A stretch of DNA of 64,000 nucleotides, taken from the NCBI RefSeq assembly GCF_900277125.1, contig NZ_OPYN01000164.1, forward strand, positions 227,874-291,873. Direction: 5' to 3'. The first letter of the stretch is position 1. Each line of letters starts with the position of its first letter. This DNA comes from Pseudomonas inefficax (GTDB lineage: Bacteria; Pseudomonadota; Gammaproteobacteria; Pseudomonadales; Pseudomonadaceae). Shown here piece by piece: positions 24,928 through 33,396 of this stretch. The notes beneath the pieces are model-generated. The model saw nothing but the letters and a program-made list of their open reading frames with translations. It was not told the DNA's origin and searched no databases. The position numbers were made by a program, and so were the translations under genes.

Positions 24928-25106
24928 TGCCGGCCGCCGGTTTCCACCACGGAAACAATAGGGAATCCCAGGCCCGCCGATTCGGGCCAAACGGAACTGC
25001 CCCCGCAACTGTAGGTGCCGAGCCTGCTCCATCGATGCCACTGGGCCACGAACCCGGGAAGGCCGGAGCCAGGCAATGACGCACCAGTCAGGAGACCTGC
25101 CGGCCT
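24928..25106 (+). promoter_or_regulatory. Cobalamin riboswitch 2
   Basis: A textbook AdoCbl riboswitch: GCCGGTTTCC and AATAGGGAA elements, ACTGCCCCCGCAACTGTAG, GCCACTGG, GGGAAGG, and the closing AGTCAGGAGACCTGCCGGC. It precedes the BtuFCD-like operon starting at 25230 and fills most of the 337-base gap 24893-25229. Confidence 0.95.
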
Positions 25107-25229
25107 ACATTCACCAACCGGCGGGGTGTCCGGGATTGGCCATCAGTGTTGCCCCTGCCGCCAGTGGGGGCTCGGCGATGCCTGTCCGTGCGTTCCTCAC
25201 CCGAACTGTCCGATAGGAGATCGCCCAGC

Positions 25230-26240
25230 ATGCTGCCCCGTTTTGCCACCCTGCTCGCCGGCCTGGGCCTCACCGGCCTGGCCCAGGCTGCTGCCACCCA
25301 CTACCCGCTGACGCTGGACAACTGCGGCAAGCCGCAAACCTTCGCCCAGGCGCCGCAACGCACGGTCACCATTGGCCAGGCCAGTACCGAGATGCTCTAT
25401 GCGTTGGGGCTGGGCGACAAACTGGCTGCCACCTCGCTGTGGTTCAACAACGTGCTGCCCGAGTACCAGGTGCAGAACGCCAAGGTGCCGCGCCTGGCCG
25501 ACAACGAGCCCAGCTTCGAGGCGGTAGTGGGCAAGCGCCCGCAACTGGTGACGGTGCAGTTCGAATGGATGGTCGGTGCCCAGGGCGTGGTCGGCACCCG
25601 CGAGCAGTTCGATGAACTGGGCATCCCCACCTACCTGCTGCCGTCAGACTGCGAAGGCAAGGACAACCTGGTAGGCGCCGATGGCACCCGCCTGCAGGCG
25701 TTCCAGGTCGATACCATCTACAAGAGCATCAGCCAGCTGGCGGCAATCTTCGACGTGCAGGACCGTGGCACCGCCCTGAATGCCGAGCTCGAAGGCCGCC
25801 TGGACAGTGCCAGGGCGCAGTTGGCCGGCAAGGACCTGTCCGCCACCTCGGCGCTGTTCTGGTTCTCCAGCGCCGACCTGCACATCGACCCCTACGTGGC
25901 GGGCCGCCAGGGGGTCGCCGACTTCATGCTGCGTACCCTCGGCGTGCGCAACGTGGTCGAGTCGAGCGAAGAATGGCCGACCGTAGGCTGGGAAACCCTG
26001 GCCAAGGCCAACCCCACCTGGCTGATCATTGCCCGCATGGACCGCCGCCGCTACCCCGCCGATGACTACCAGAAGAAGCTGGCATTCCTGCGTAGCGACC
26101 CGGTAACGCGCAACATGGACGCGGTGAAGCACGATCGCATCGTCATCCTCGACGCCGACGCCATGCAGGCAGGCATTCGCTTGTTCAGCGGCCTGCAGAC
26201 GCTGGCCGCCGCCTTCGCCAGCGGCAAAGCGGCCCAATGA
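25230..26240 (+). CDS. ABC transporter substrate-binding protein, BtuF/FecB type
   Basis: Class III periplasmic binding protein of 336 residues with signal peptide cleaved near residue 20 (LTGLAQA|AATHY). Conserved QRTVTIGQASTEMLYALGLGDKLA and GWETLAKANPTWLII mark the two lobes joined by a long helix, as in vitamin B12 or ferric-chelate binding proteins. It directly follows a cobalamin riboswitch, so cobalamin, a corrinoid or a cobalt chelate is the probable ligand. ATG 25230 has TAGGAGA 10 bases upstream. It overlaps the permease gene by four bases. Confidence 0.85.
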   Translation: MLPRFATLLAGLGLTGLAQAAATHYPLTLDNCGKPQTFAQAPQRTVTIGQASTEMLYALGLGDKLAATSLWFNNVLPEYQVQNAKVPRLADNEPSFEAVVGKRPQLVTVQFEWMVGAQGVVGTREQFDELGIPTYLLPSDCEGKDNLVGADGTRLQAFQVDTIYKSISQLAAIFDVQDRGTALNAELEGRLDSARAQLAGKDLSATSALFWFSSADLHIDPYVAGRQGVADFMLRTLGVRNVVESSEEWPTVGWETLAKANPTWLIIARMDRRRYPADDYQKKLAFLRSDPVTRNMDAVKHDRIVILDADAMQAGIRLFSGLQTLAAAFASGKAAQ

Positions 26241-27256
26241 TGATGCGCCTGTTACCCTGCATCGCCGTTGCCCTGGCCGCCCTGTTGGCCGCGCTGCTGG
26301 CCGGCACTGCCATCGGTGAAACCAACCTGGCGCCCGGCGTGGTCGGCCAGGTGCTGGCCAACCACCTGTGGCAGGCCGGCTACCCGGTCGACCCGATCGA
26401 CGCCGGCATCGTCTGGAACTACCGCCTGCCCCGCACCCTGGTCGCTGCGGCCTGCGGTGCAGGCCTTGCCACCTGCGGCGTGATCCTGCAGGCACTGTTG
26501 CGCAACCCGTTGGCCGAGCCTTACCTGCTGGGGTTGTCTGCAGGCGCCTCGACCGGTGCGGTGCTGGTCGGCCTGCTGGGCTTCGGCAGCCTGGCGCTGA
26601 GCATGTCCGGCGGCGCCTTCATCGGCGCCCTGGCAGCGTTCGCTCTGGTACTGGTGCTGGCCCGGGCAGCTGGCCCTAGCAACAACAACGCCCAGGTGAT
26701 CCTTGCCGGGATCGCCGGCTCGCAACTGTTCAACGCCCTTACCGCCTTCCTCATCACCATGTCGGCCACTGCCGAGCAGGCGCGCGGCATCCTGTTCTGG
26801 CTGCTGGGCAACCTCAGTGGCGTACGTTGGCCTTCGGTGTGGCTGGCCGTGCCAGTTGTACTGTTCGGGCTGTTGGTGTGCCTGTGGCATCGCCGTGCCC
26901 TGGATGCCTTCACCTTCGGTGCCGACTCGGCTGCGTCGCTGGGCATCCCGGTGCGGCGTACCCAGTTGCTGCTGATCAGCTGCGCGGCACTGGTGACCGC
27001 CGTGATGGTGTCCATCGTCGGCGCCATCGGTTTTGTCGGGCTGGTGATCCCCCATGCCCTGCGCCTGCTGCTCGGCCCCGGGCACAGCCGCCTGCTGCCA
27101 GCCAGCGCACTGGGCGGGGCCCTGTTCCTGATTGCCGCCGACATCCTGTCGCGCACCTTGATCCCTGGCCAGGTGGTCCCCGTTGGCGTGGTCACCGCGC
27201 TGCTTGGCGCACCGGTCTTCGCGCTGATCCTGGTCAGCCGCCGGGGGCACCCATGA
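26237..27256 (+). CDS. FecCD/BtuC-family ABC permease
   Basis: Inner-membrane permease of 339 residues with about ten helices. Family marks include NYRLPRTLVAAACGAGLATCGVILQALLRNPLAEPYLLG (N-terminal) and the coupling region GAIGFVGLVIPHALRLLLGPGH (C-terminal). It forms the channel through which the ligand from the binding protein crosses the inner membrane. Both ends overlap neighbours by four bases (ATGA), a sign of tight translational coupling in this operon. Confidence 0.88.
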   Translation: MMMRLLPCIAVALAALLAALLAGTAIGETNLAPGVVGQVLANHLWQAGYPVDPIDAGIVWNYRLPRTLVAAACGAGLATCGVILQALLRNPLAEPYLLGLSAGASTGAVLVGLLGFGSLALSMSGGAFIGALAAFALVLVLARAAGPSNNNAQVILAGIAGSQLFNALTAFLITMSATAEQARGILFWLLGNLSGVRWPSVWLAVPVVLFGLLVCLWHRRALDAFTFGADSAASLGIPVRRTQLLLISCAALVTAVMVSIVGAIGFVGLVIPHALRLLLGPGHSRLLPASALGGALFLIAADILSRTLIPGQVVPVGVVTALLGAPVFALILVSRRGHP

Positions 27257-28041
27257 CGGTCATGACGGCGGTACGGATGGCCCCCTTGAGCTGCCACGAC
27301 CTGGGGCTGCAACTGGCCGGCAACACCGTGCTCAGCGATATCGGGCTGAGCGTTGTCGCCGGTGAAACCCTGGGCATCGTCGGCCCCAACGGCTCGGGCA
27401 AATCCTCGCTGCTGAAGGTACTGGCCGGGCTGCGCAAGCCAGGCAGCGGCAGCGTGCAGTTGCAGGGCGAACCGCTGGCACGGTTGCCCCGCCGCCGTGT
27501 CGCCCAGGCCCTGGCACTGGTCGAACAGCAGGCCGACACCCTCGATGCGATCAGCGTGTTCGACGCCGTTGCCCTGGGCCGCACACCCTGGCTGTCGGCG
27601 CTGGCGCCGTTTTCCCGGGAAGATCGCGCGATCGTCGAACAGGCCCTGGCCGACCTCGACGCCCTGCACCTGCGCGCACGCCTGTGGGGGTCACTGTCCG
27701 GTGGCGAGCGCCAGCGCGTGCACATCGCCCGTGCCTTGGCACAGCGGCCGCAGGTGCTGCTGCTGGACGAGCCGACCAACCACCTGGATATCCAGCACCA
27801 GCTGAGCCTGTTGCAACAGGTGCAGGCACTGCCGGTGACCAGCTTGGTAGCCCTGCACGACCTCAACCAGGCGCTCACCTGCGACCGCGTCGCGGTGCTC
27901 GACAAGGGCCGCCTGGTCGCATTGGGCAAACCGCTCGAGGTGCTCACCCCCGAGCGCCTGCTGAACACCTTCGGCGTGCACGCCCATTACCTTATCGACC
28001 CCTTCGACGGCGCGCACATCCTGCGTTTTCGCGCCCCCTGA
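27253..28041 (+). CDS. ABC transporter ATPase, BtuD/FecE type
   Basis: ATPase subunit of 262 residues. Walker A GPNGSGKSS, signature LSGGERQRVHIARAL and Walker B LLLDEPTNHLD are complete, and the switch His is in ALHDLNQA. It belongs to the iron-chelate/B12 importer group. Start ATG 27253 overlaps the permease stop. With the two upstream genes it forms a full importer controlled by riboswitch 2. Confidence 0.88.
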   Translation: MTVMTAVRMAPLSCHDLGLQLAGNTVLSDIGLSVVAGETLGIVGPNGSGKSSLLKVLAGLRKPGSGSVQLQGEPLARLPRRRVAQALALVEQQADTLDAISVFDAVALGRTPWLSALAPFSREDRAIVEQALADLDALHLRARLWGSLSGGERQRVHIARALAQRPQVLLLDEPTNHLDIQHQLSLLQQVQALPVTSLVALHDLNQALTCDRVAVLDKGRLVALGKPLEVLTPERLLNTFGVHAHYLIDPFDGAHILRFRAP

Positions 28042-28057
28042 ACAGGAAGTTCTGCCC

Positions 28058-29398
28058 ATGCCGCGCCCTGTCGCCCTGCTGCTTGCCAGCGCCCTGCTCG
28101 CGCCCCCAGCGCTGGCCGACTCCGCCCAGTCGCAAAGCAACGGCTTCATCGAAGATGGCCGCTGGAGCCTGCTCAACCGCAGCGTATTCGACCAACGCGA
28201 CTACAAGCATGGCGGGCGCAACAGTGCCGGGCGCAACGCCTACAAGCCGCGCAATCAACGCAGCGGCAAGGCCGAGGAATGGGCCTATGGCCTGATGGGT
28301 ACCTTTCGGTCCGGATTCACCCAGGGGCTGATCGGTGTCGGGGTCGACGCCCACGCCTACCTGGGTGTGCAACTCGACAGCGGCGGCGGGCGCGTGGGCA
28401 AGGCACGCTTGCTGGGGGTGGATAACGAGGGGCACCCGAAAAACGAATACAGCCGTGCCGGCGCGGCAGTGAAACTGCGCATGTCCGATACCGTGCTGTC
28501 CTACGGTGAGCAACGGGTCAAGACTCCGGTGTTCAGCTCCTCCGACAGCCGCCTGCTGCCCGAGACCGCATCCGGGTTCTTCCTTGACAGCACCGAGTTC
28601 GACAACCTCAGGCTGGTTGCCGGGCACTTCAACGAAAGCGCCGACCGCAACGCTTCCAGCCATGACCAGGGCTTCGTGGTGAACTACTCCAATGGTCGCC
28701 AGGGCAACAGCTTCGACCTGGCCGGCGTAGTGTGGAACCCCGGCGCCGCCTTCAGCGGCAGCCTGTACACCTCACGCTACGAGGACAGCTGGAACCAGCA
28801 TTACCTGGGCAGCACCCTAAGCCATGCCCTTGATGAGCGCCGCAGCCTCACCCTCGACCTCAACCTGTACCGCACCACCGACATCGGCAAGGCGCTGTCC
28901 GGGCGCATCGACAACACCACCTGGAGCCTGGTCTCGCGTTACCACCACGGGCCGCATGGTTTCAGCCTGGGCTGGCAGCAGGTGGACGGCAACACGCCGT
29001 TCGACTACGTGACGCGAGGGGCGATCTTCATCGCCAACGCGGTGCAGATGTCGGACTTCAACGCACCGAACGAGAAGTCGTGGCAGGCGCGCTATGACCT
29101 GAACATGGGCGCCTACGGCGTACCGGGGTTGAACCTGACGGCGTTGTACGTGCGCGGGTTCGATATCGACGGCAGCCATGTCGACCCTGCGGGCGGCTAC
29201 GCGTACCTGGGGTATGGCAAGGGGGGCAAGCATTGGGAGCGCGACCTCGAGGCACGGTATGTGGTGCAGAGCGGCAAGGCCAAGGGCACCGCGTTTTCGC
29301 TGCGGCATAACGTGCATCGGGGCAATACGGCGCAGGCGGAGCTGGATGGGGACCAGATACGGTTGGCGGTGGAATGGCCGTTGGGGGGTGGGTTCTGA
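28058..29398 (+). CDS. OprD-family outer-membrane porin
   Basis: Porin of 446 residues: signal peptide ending ALA near residue 20, then the family start (GFIEDGRWSLLNRSVFDQRDYKHG) and repeated beta-hairpins, ending ...RLAVEWPLGGGF with terminal Phe. OprD porins pass small carboxylate or amino-acid solutes. AGGAAG lies 9 bases before ATG 28058, which begins 16 bases after the ATPase stop, so it looks like the last gene of the cobalamin-riboswitch operon. An OprD porin is not a usual partner of a B12 importer; see findings. Confidence 0.85.
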   Translation: MPRPVALLLASALLAPPALADSAQSQSNGFIEDGRWSLLNRSVFDQRDYKHGGRNSAGRNAYKPRNQRSGKAEEWAYGLMGTFRSGFTQGLIGVGVDAHAYLGVQLDSGGGRVGKARLLGVDNEGHPKNEYSRAGAAVKLRMSDTVLSYGEQRVKTPVFSSSDSRLLPETASGFFLDSTEFDNLRLVAGHFNESADRNASSHDQGFVVNYSNGRQGNSFDLAGVVWNPGAAFSGSLYTSRYEDSWNQHYLGSTLSHALDERRSLTLDLNLYRTTDIGKALSGRIDNTTWSLVSRYHHGPHGFSLGWQQVDGNTPFDYVTRGAIFIANAVQMSDFNAPNEKSWQARYDLNMGAYGVPGLNLTALYVRGFDIDGSHVDPAGGYAYLGYGKGGKHWERDLEARYVVQSGKAKGTAFSLRHNVHRGNTAQAELDGDQIRLAVEWPLGGGF

Positions 29399-29417
29399 TG
29401 TTTCGCGTTGTCTGAAT

Positions 29418-29540
29418 GGGGCTGCTTTGCAGCCCATCGCGACACAAGGCCGCTCCTACAGGGGATTCGCGCAAAAATCCGGCCAGGCGCGCTCCCTGTA
29501 GGAGCGGCCTTGTGTCGCGATGGGCCGCACAGCGGCCCCC
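29418..29540. repeat. REP/BIME inverted pair (GGCCTTGTGTCGCGA type)
   Basis: Convergent GCCCATCGCGACACAAGGCCGCTCCTACA units between the porin and lipoprotein genes. Confidence 0.9.
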
Positions 29541-29606
29541 AAAATCCATCAGGCAACCACAACTGCCGTATAATCGGCAGCACTCACTGCCCAACCAGGC
29601 CACACC

Positions 29607-30086
29607 ATGCCTCGCCTCCAGAAGTTGCTGTTACCCCTGCTGCTGGCTGCAGCCCTCACCGCCTGCGATCAGAAACCCTCCCGCGAAGAACAGATCCTGG
29701 CCCAACTGCCGCTGCAGGATGCCTACACGCACAATATCGAGCGCATGGCCGCGCTGCTCGGCCGCACGCACCCGCAGCTGTCGCAGGCGACGATCCAGGG
29801 CGTGCTGCGCAAGCACCTGACGGTCGAGGACCAGCGCCAGGACCTGTTCCGCCTGTACAGCGAAAAGAACTTCAGCGATGCCGAGTTCGCCACCATCGTC
29901 GAGGCCACCCAGGACCCGGCCAAGGCCCGCGCCCTGGAAGACACCGAGGCAGGCAAGCGCCTGAGCGAGAAGCTCACCGCCCTGATGCGCGAATCGGCCC
30001 GCGACGCGAAGGTGCAGGCCCTGGCCGAGCAGCGCATGCAACAGGTTGAAGACGAGCTGGACGCGCTGGAAGACGCAGGCTCCTAA
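29607..30086 (+). CDS. Lipoprotein, helical, unknown function
   Basis: Predicted lipoprotein of 159 residues: signal MPRLQKLLLPLLLAAAL, lipobox LTAC, and an almost wholly helical, acidic mature part (ALEDTEAGKRLSEKLTALM, AEQRMQQVEDELDALEDAG). No enzyme motif is visible. It precedes the diguanylate cyclase by 77 bases on the same strand but shows no clear functional link. Function unknown. Confidence 0.65.
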   Translation: MPRLQKLLLPLLLAAALTACDQKPSREEQILAQLPLQDAYTHNIERMAALLGRTHPQLSQATIQGVLRKHLTVEDQRQDLFRLYSEKNFSDAEFATIVEATQDPAKARALEDTEAGKRLSEKLTALMRESARDAKVQALAEQRMQQVEDELDALEDAGS

Positions 30087-30163
30087 GGCGGTTCCCCACT
30101 GCGCCCACAAAGCGTAAGGTTGTGCCCATTTCCTAGCTGTTTTTCGATCACCCGAGGTCAGGA

Positions 30164-31735
30164 TTGCCACACGCCAAGCACGGACTGCGCCTGGATCTAC
30201 GCACACTCATTCTGGTGCTTTGCGCCCTTACCGCCGTGGTCATGCTGTGCGCCAGCTATTTCGCCAGTTACCGGGTGCAACGCCAACTGCTGATCGACCA
30301 TGCCCTGGAAGCCAACCGGGTGTATGCGATGAAGCTGGCCAGCATCACCGAGACCTTTATCGGCAACGCCTTGCAGCAGCTGTCGTTCAGCGCCGGCGTG
30401 CAAGGCCGACAGCTGGGTGACGCCGTCGCCCTGCAGGCGGAGACCGAGCGCGTCCTCAGCCAGAGCATGGCTTTCAACTCCACGTTCGTGATCGATGCCG
30501 ACGGGGTACTGCTGGCGATTTCCCCCCCGCCCTTGCGGCACCTGGTCGGCAGCCACATGCACTCGCCCGGTGTCCAGGAGGCGCTGCAGGCGCGCCGCCC
30601 ACTGGTGTCGACGCCCTACATGTCGGCGGCCAACAATCTGGTGGTGGCGCTGTCGCAACCCATTTTCGACAGCAACGGCCGCTACCTGGGGTATGTCGGC
30701 GGCAGCCTGTACCTACGTGAACGCAACATCCTCAACAGCCTGCTGGGCGAGCATTTCTACAAGGACGGTTCCTACCTGTACGTGGTCGACCGCAACCGCC
30801 GCCTGCTGTACCACCCCGACAGCCAGCGCGTGGGTACGGTGGTTGAAGGCAACGCATTGATCGATCAGCTGGCGACCCTGGGCAGTGGTACCCGGCAATT
30901 GTCCAACAGCCTGGGCGTGGAAATGCTCGCCGGGTTCGCCACCGTGCCCAGCGCCGGTTGGGGCGTGGTGGCGCAGCAGCCGCTGACCCAGACGGTGACG
31001 CCACTGAGCCACCTGATCCTCAACGTGGTCGGCACCTCCGTGCCGTTGGCGCTGGTGGGCAGCGTGCTGCTGTGGTGGTTGGCCATGACCATCGCCCGCC
31101 CGCTGTGGCAGCTGGCCGCCGGCGCCCGCTCGATGGACCGGGCCGGCACTGCCGAGCGCCTGCATCGGGTACCGGCCTGGTACTTCGAGGCGGCCGAGCT
31201 GAAGCGCGCGCTGCTGTTCGGGCTGAACCTGCTGCATGAACGCATCGGCCGGCTCAACCGTGACGCCCAGACCGACCCGCTGACCGGCCTGGGCAACCGT
31301 CGTAGCCTGGAGTTCAGCCTGTCGTTGCTGGAAGCCGAGGGTCGGGCGTTTGCGGCGATCGTGCTGGATGTCGACCATTTCAAGCGGGTAAACGACGGCT
31401 ACGGGCACGAGGTGGGTGACCAGGTGCTGCGCCGGCTGGCGGAACTGATGCGCCGCTGCTGCCGCGAGGGTGACTTGCTGTGCCGCACCGGCGGCGAGGA
31501 GTTCCTGATGCTGCTGCCGGGGGCCAGCCTGGACGTTGCCGCAGTGGTGGCCGAGCGGCTGCGGGTAACGGTGCAGGATACGCCGGTGGAACCGGTGGGG
31601 GCAGTGACGGTGTCGCTGGGAGTGGCGCATTGGGATGGCGAGGCAGAGAGCGAACCAGGGGATGCGTTGAGCGAGGCTGACCGGGCGCTTTACCGGGCCA
31701 AGCAGGAGGGGCGCAACCGGGTAGTGGTTGCCTGA
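30164..31735 (+). CDS. Membrane diguanylate cyclase with periplasmic Cache-like sensor
   Basis: A 523-residue c-di-GMP synthase. The N-terminal helix (LILVLCALTAVVMLCASYFAS) and a second helix near residue 285-310 flank a periplasmic region of about 240 residues resembling a dCache sensor (FNSTFVIDADGVLLAISPP, GGSLYLRERNILNSLL, GSYLYVVDRNRRLLYHPD). A HAMP-like link leads to a GGDEF domain with an intact GGEEF active loop at residues 443-447 and an RxxD inhibitory site just before it (REGD). The start is a TTG at 30164 with GAGGTCAGG upstream; no ATG precedes the first helix. The sensed ligand is unknown. Confidence 0.88.
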   Translation: MPHAKHGLRLDLRTLILVLCALTAVVMLCASYFASYRVQRQLLIDHALEANRVYAMKLASITETFIGNALQQLSFSAGVQGRQLGDAVALQAETERVLSQSMAFNSTFVIDADGVLLAISPPPLRHLVGSHMHSPGVQEALQARRPLVSTPYMSAANNLVVALSQPIFDSNGRYLGYVGGSLYLRERNILNSLLGEHFYKDGSYLYVVDRNRRLLYHPDSQRVGTVVEGNALIDQLATLGSGTRQLSNSLGVEMLAGFATVPSAGWGVVAQQPLTQTVTPLSHLILNVVGTSVPLALVGSVLLWWLAMTIARPLWQLAAGARSMDRAGTAERLHRVPAWYFEAAELKRALLFGLNLLHERIGRLNRDAQTDPLTGLGNRRSLEFSLSLLEAEGRAFAAIVLDVDHFKRVNDGYGHEVGDQVLRRLAELMRRCCREGDLLCRTGGEEFLMLLPGASLDVAAVVAERLRVTVQDTPVEPVGAVTVSLGVAHWDGEAESEPGDALSEADRALYRAKQEGRNRVVVA

Positions 31736-31755
31736 GCGCTTTTGCTTGCCTGGTC

Positions 31756-31855
31756 CGGCCCTTTCGCGGGCACGCCCGCTCCCACAAGTACCCCACTGCT
31801 CTCAAGGTCGGTGCATAACCTGTGGGAGCGGGTTCACCCGCGAAAGGGCCGGCAC
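31756..31855. repeat. REP/BIME inverted pair (GGGTTCACCCGC type)
   Basis: Convergent GGCCCTTTCGCGGGYAC units after the diguanylate cyclase gene. Confidence 0.88.
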
Positions 31856-31888
31856 AAACAATGATGAATGGGCAGGTTGTAACATTAC

Positions 31889-31921
31889 CTGTCATAAAAC
31901 TGTCTTGTTCCAGTCATAGGA
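31889..31921 (+). promoter_or_regulatory. Pho box (PhoB site), three 11-bp units
   Basis: CTGTCATAAAA-CTGTCTTGTTC-CAGTCATAGGA is a run of three 11-bp direct repeats. The first two match the PhoB consensus CTGTCATNNNNCTGTCAT closely (6-7 conserved bases each). It ends 43 bases before the ParA-family start, the usual activator position, so phosphate starvation is the expected signal. Confidence 0.68.
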
Positions 31922-31964
31922 TTGACCCCAGCCTGACATTTTTCACTTCATGGATGAGCGTCTC

Positions 31965-32741
31965 ATGCGTCGTGTGGTTTTCAATCAGAAAGGTGGCGTC
32001 GGAAAGTCCAGCATCGCCTGCAACCTTGCCGCCGCCAGTGCCGCCGAAGGCTACCGGACCTTGCTGGTAGACCTGGACCCGCAGGCCAATGCCACCTACT
32101 ACCTGACCGGCCTGGTCAATGACGCCATTCCTTCCGGCATCGCCGATTTCTTCCGCCAGACCTTGTCGCCAGTCACCGCTGCCGGCAAGAAGCACCGGGT
32201 TGCGATCACCGAAACCCGCTACCGCAACCTGCATCTGATCACCGCCAGCCCCGACCTTGGCGACCTGCAAGGCAAGCTGGAGAGCAAGTTCAAGATCAAC
32301 AAGCTGCGCAAGCTGCTGGTGGAACTGGGCGAGGACTACGAGCGGATCTACATCGACACCCCGCCAGCGCTCAACTTCTATACCTTCAGTGCGCTGGTGG
32401 CGGCCGAGCGGCTGTTGATCCCGTTCGACTGCGACAGCTTCTCGCGCCAGGCCCTGCACTGCGTCATGGCCGAGGTCGAAGAACTGCGCCAGGACCACAA
32501 CCCGGCCTTGCAGGTGGAAGGCGTGGTGGTCAACCAGTTCGCCGGGCGCACCGCGCTGCACCAGACCCTGGTCGAGCAACTGCGCAGCGAAGGCATGCCG
32601 GTGCTGCCGGTGTACCTGAGCAGTTCGATCAAGATGCGTGAATCGCACCAGGCCTCGGTGCCACTGGCGCACCTGGCGCCGCGGCACAAACTGGCGCTGG
32701 AGTTTGTCGATTTGCTGGATGTACTGGAGCGTGCGGCCTGA
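31965..32741 (+). CDS. Orphan ParA/MinD-family ATPase
   Basis: ParA-superfamily P-loop ATPase of 258 residues. The deviant Walker A KGGVGKSS at about residues 9-16, DLDPQAN (switch I/Walker A') and IYIDTPPAL (Walker B) are intact. No parB or parS follows, so it is not a plasmid or chromosome partition pair; it may position another cargo. ATG 31965 is preferred because MRRVVFNQKGGVGKS is the usual form and GATGAG lies upstream; an ATG 15 bases earlier is possible. A Pho box lies directly ahead. Confidence 0.82.
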   Translation: MRRVVFNQKGGVGKSSIACNLAAASAAEGYRTLLVDLDPQANATYYLTGLVNDAIPSGIADFFRQTLSPVTAAGKKHRVAITETRYRNLHLITASPDLGDLQGKLESKFKINKLRKLLVELGEDYERIYIDTPPALNFYTFSALVAAERLLIPFDCDSFSRQALHCVMAEVEELRQDHNPALQVEGVVVNQFAGRTALHQTLVEQLRSEGMPVLPVYLSSSIKMRESHQASVPLAHLAPRHKLALEFVDLLDVLERAA

Positions 32742-32750
32742 CAGAACCCT

Positions 32751-32858
32751 GGGGGCGCTTTGCGCCCCTTTCGCGACGCAAGGCCGCTCCCACAAAGACC
32801 GCGCCGCCATTGAAGGCTGTGCACGGCCTTGTGTCGCGATGGGCTGCAAGGCAGCCCC
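32751..32858. repeat. Degenerate REP/BIME pair
   Basis: A TTTCGCGACGCAAGGCCGC unit facing a partner (GGCCTTGTGTCGCGATGGGC) that has lost its TGTAGGAGCG end. It is less symmetric than the other pairs. Confidence 0.75.
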
Positions 32859-32915
32859 AAAATATCAATCCCGAAGCACTACCCGACCGTTCGTCCGGAT
32901 GGTAGATTCGCCGTC

Positions 32916-33326
32916 ATGAAAACCACCCGGCACACCCGCACGCTGACCGCCTGGACGCTCTACGCCAGCGTCCTGTTCAGCCTGGTTCTGTGCGGCCTGC
33001 ACCATGGCCAGATGGGTGGCCTGCGCCTGGCCGGCCTGGAAGGCGGTTTCTGCTCGATCAACAGCGAACACGGCGTAGCCATCGACCTGGATAGCGCCGG
33101 CGGCGACCAGCACATGGCACAGCTCGACTGCCCGGTGTGCTCCTCGTTCGGCCTGGCCGTACCGCTCAGCAGCGGCGGCTGGTCGTTCACCCCGGCGCAA
33201 GCCGTGGCCAGCTCGCCCAACGTGGTGCGCAGCTGGGCGCAGCCGCCGCCGCGCTATCAACGCCCCGCCCTCAATCCCCGCGCCTCCCCCGTCGCTTTCC
33301 CCGCAGCCGTACTTCATTTCGCCTGA
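32916..33326 (+). CDS. DUF2946 family protein
   Basis: A 136-residue protein with one N-terminal membrane/signal helix (TLYASVLFSLVLCGLHHG) and the DUF2946 core, including the paired-cysteine motif LDCPVCSSFGLA. DUF2946 genes are often next to TonB-dependent receptors and copper genes, and the pattern holds here: a receptor gene follows after 70 bases. The cysteines make metal binding plausible, but function is not established. Confidence 0.75.
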   Translation: MKTTRHTRTLTAWTLYASVLFSLVLCGLHHGQMGGLRLAGLEGGFCSINSEHGVAIDLDSAGGDQHMAQLDCPVCSSFGLAVPLSSGGWSFTPAQAVASSPNVVRSWAQPPPRYQRPALNPRASPVAFPAAVLHFA

Positions 33327-33396
33327 CCTCAGCCGGGCGCGCCTGACTGTGCGCGCTCGCGGTCAGCCATGACCTTTGCGTGGAAGACACATCAAC

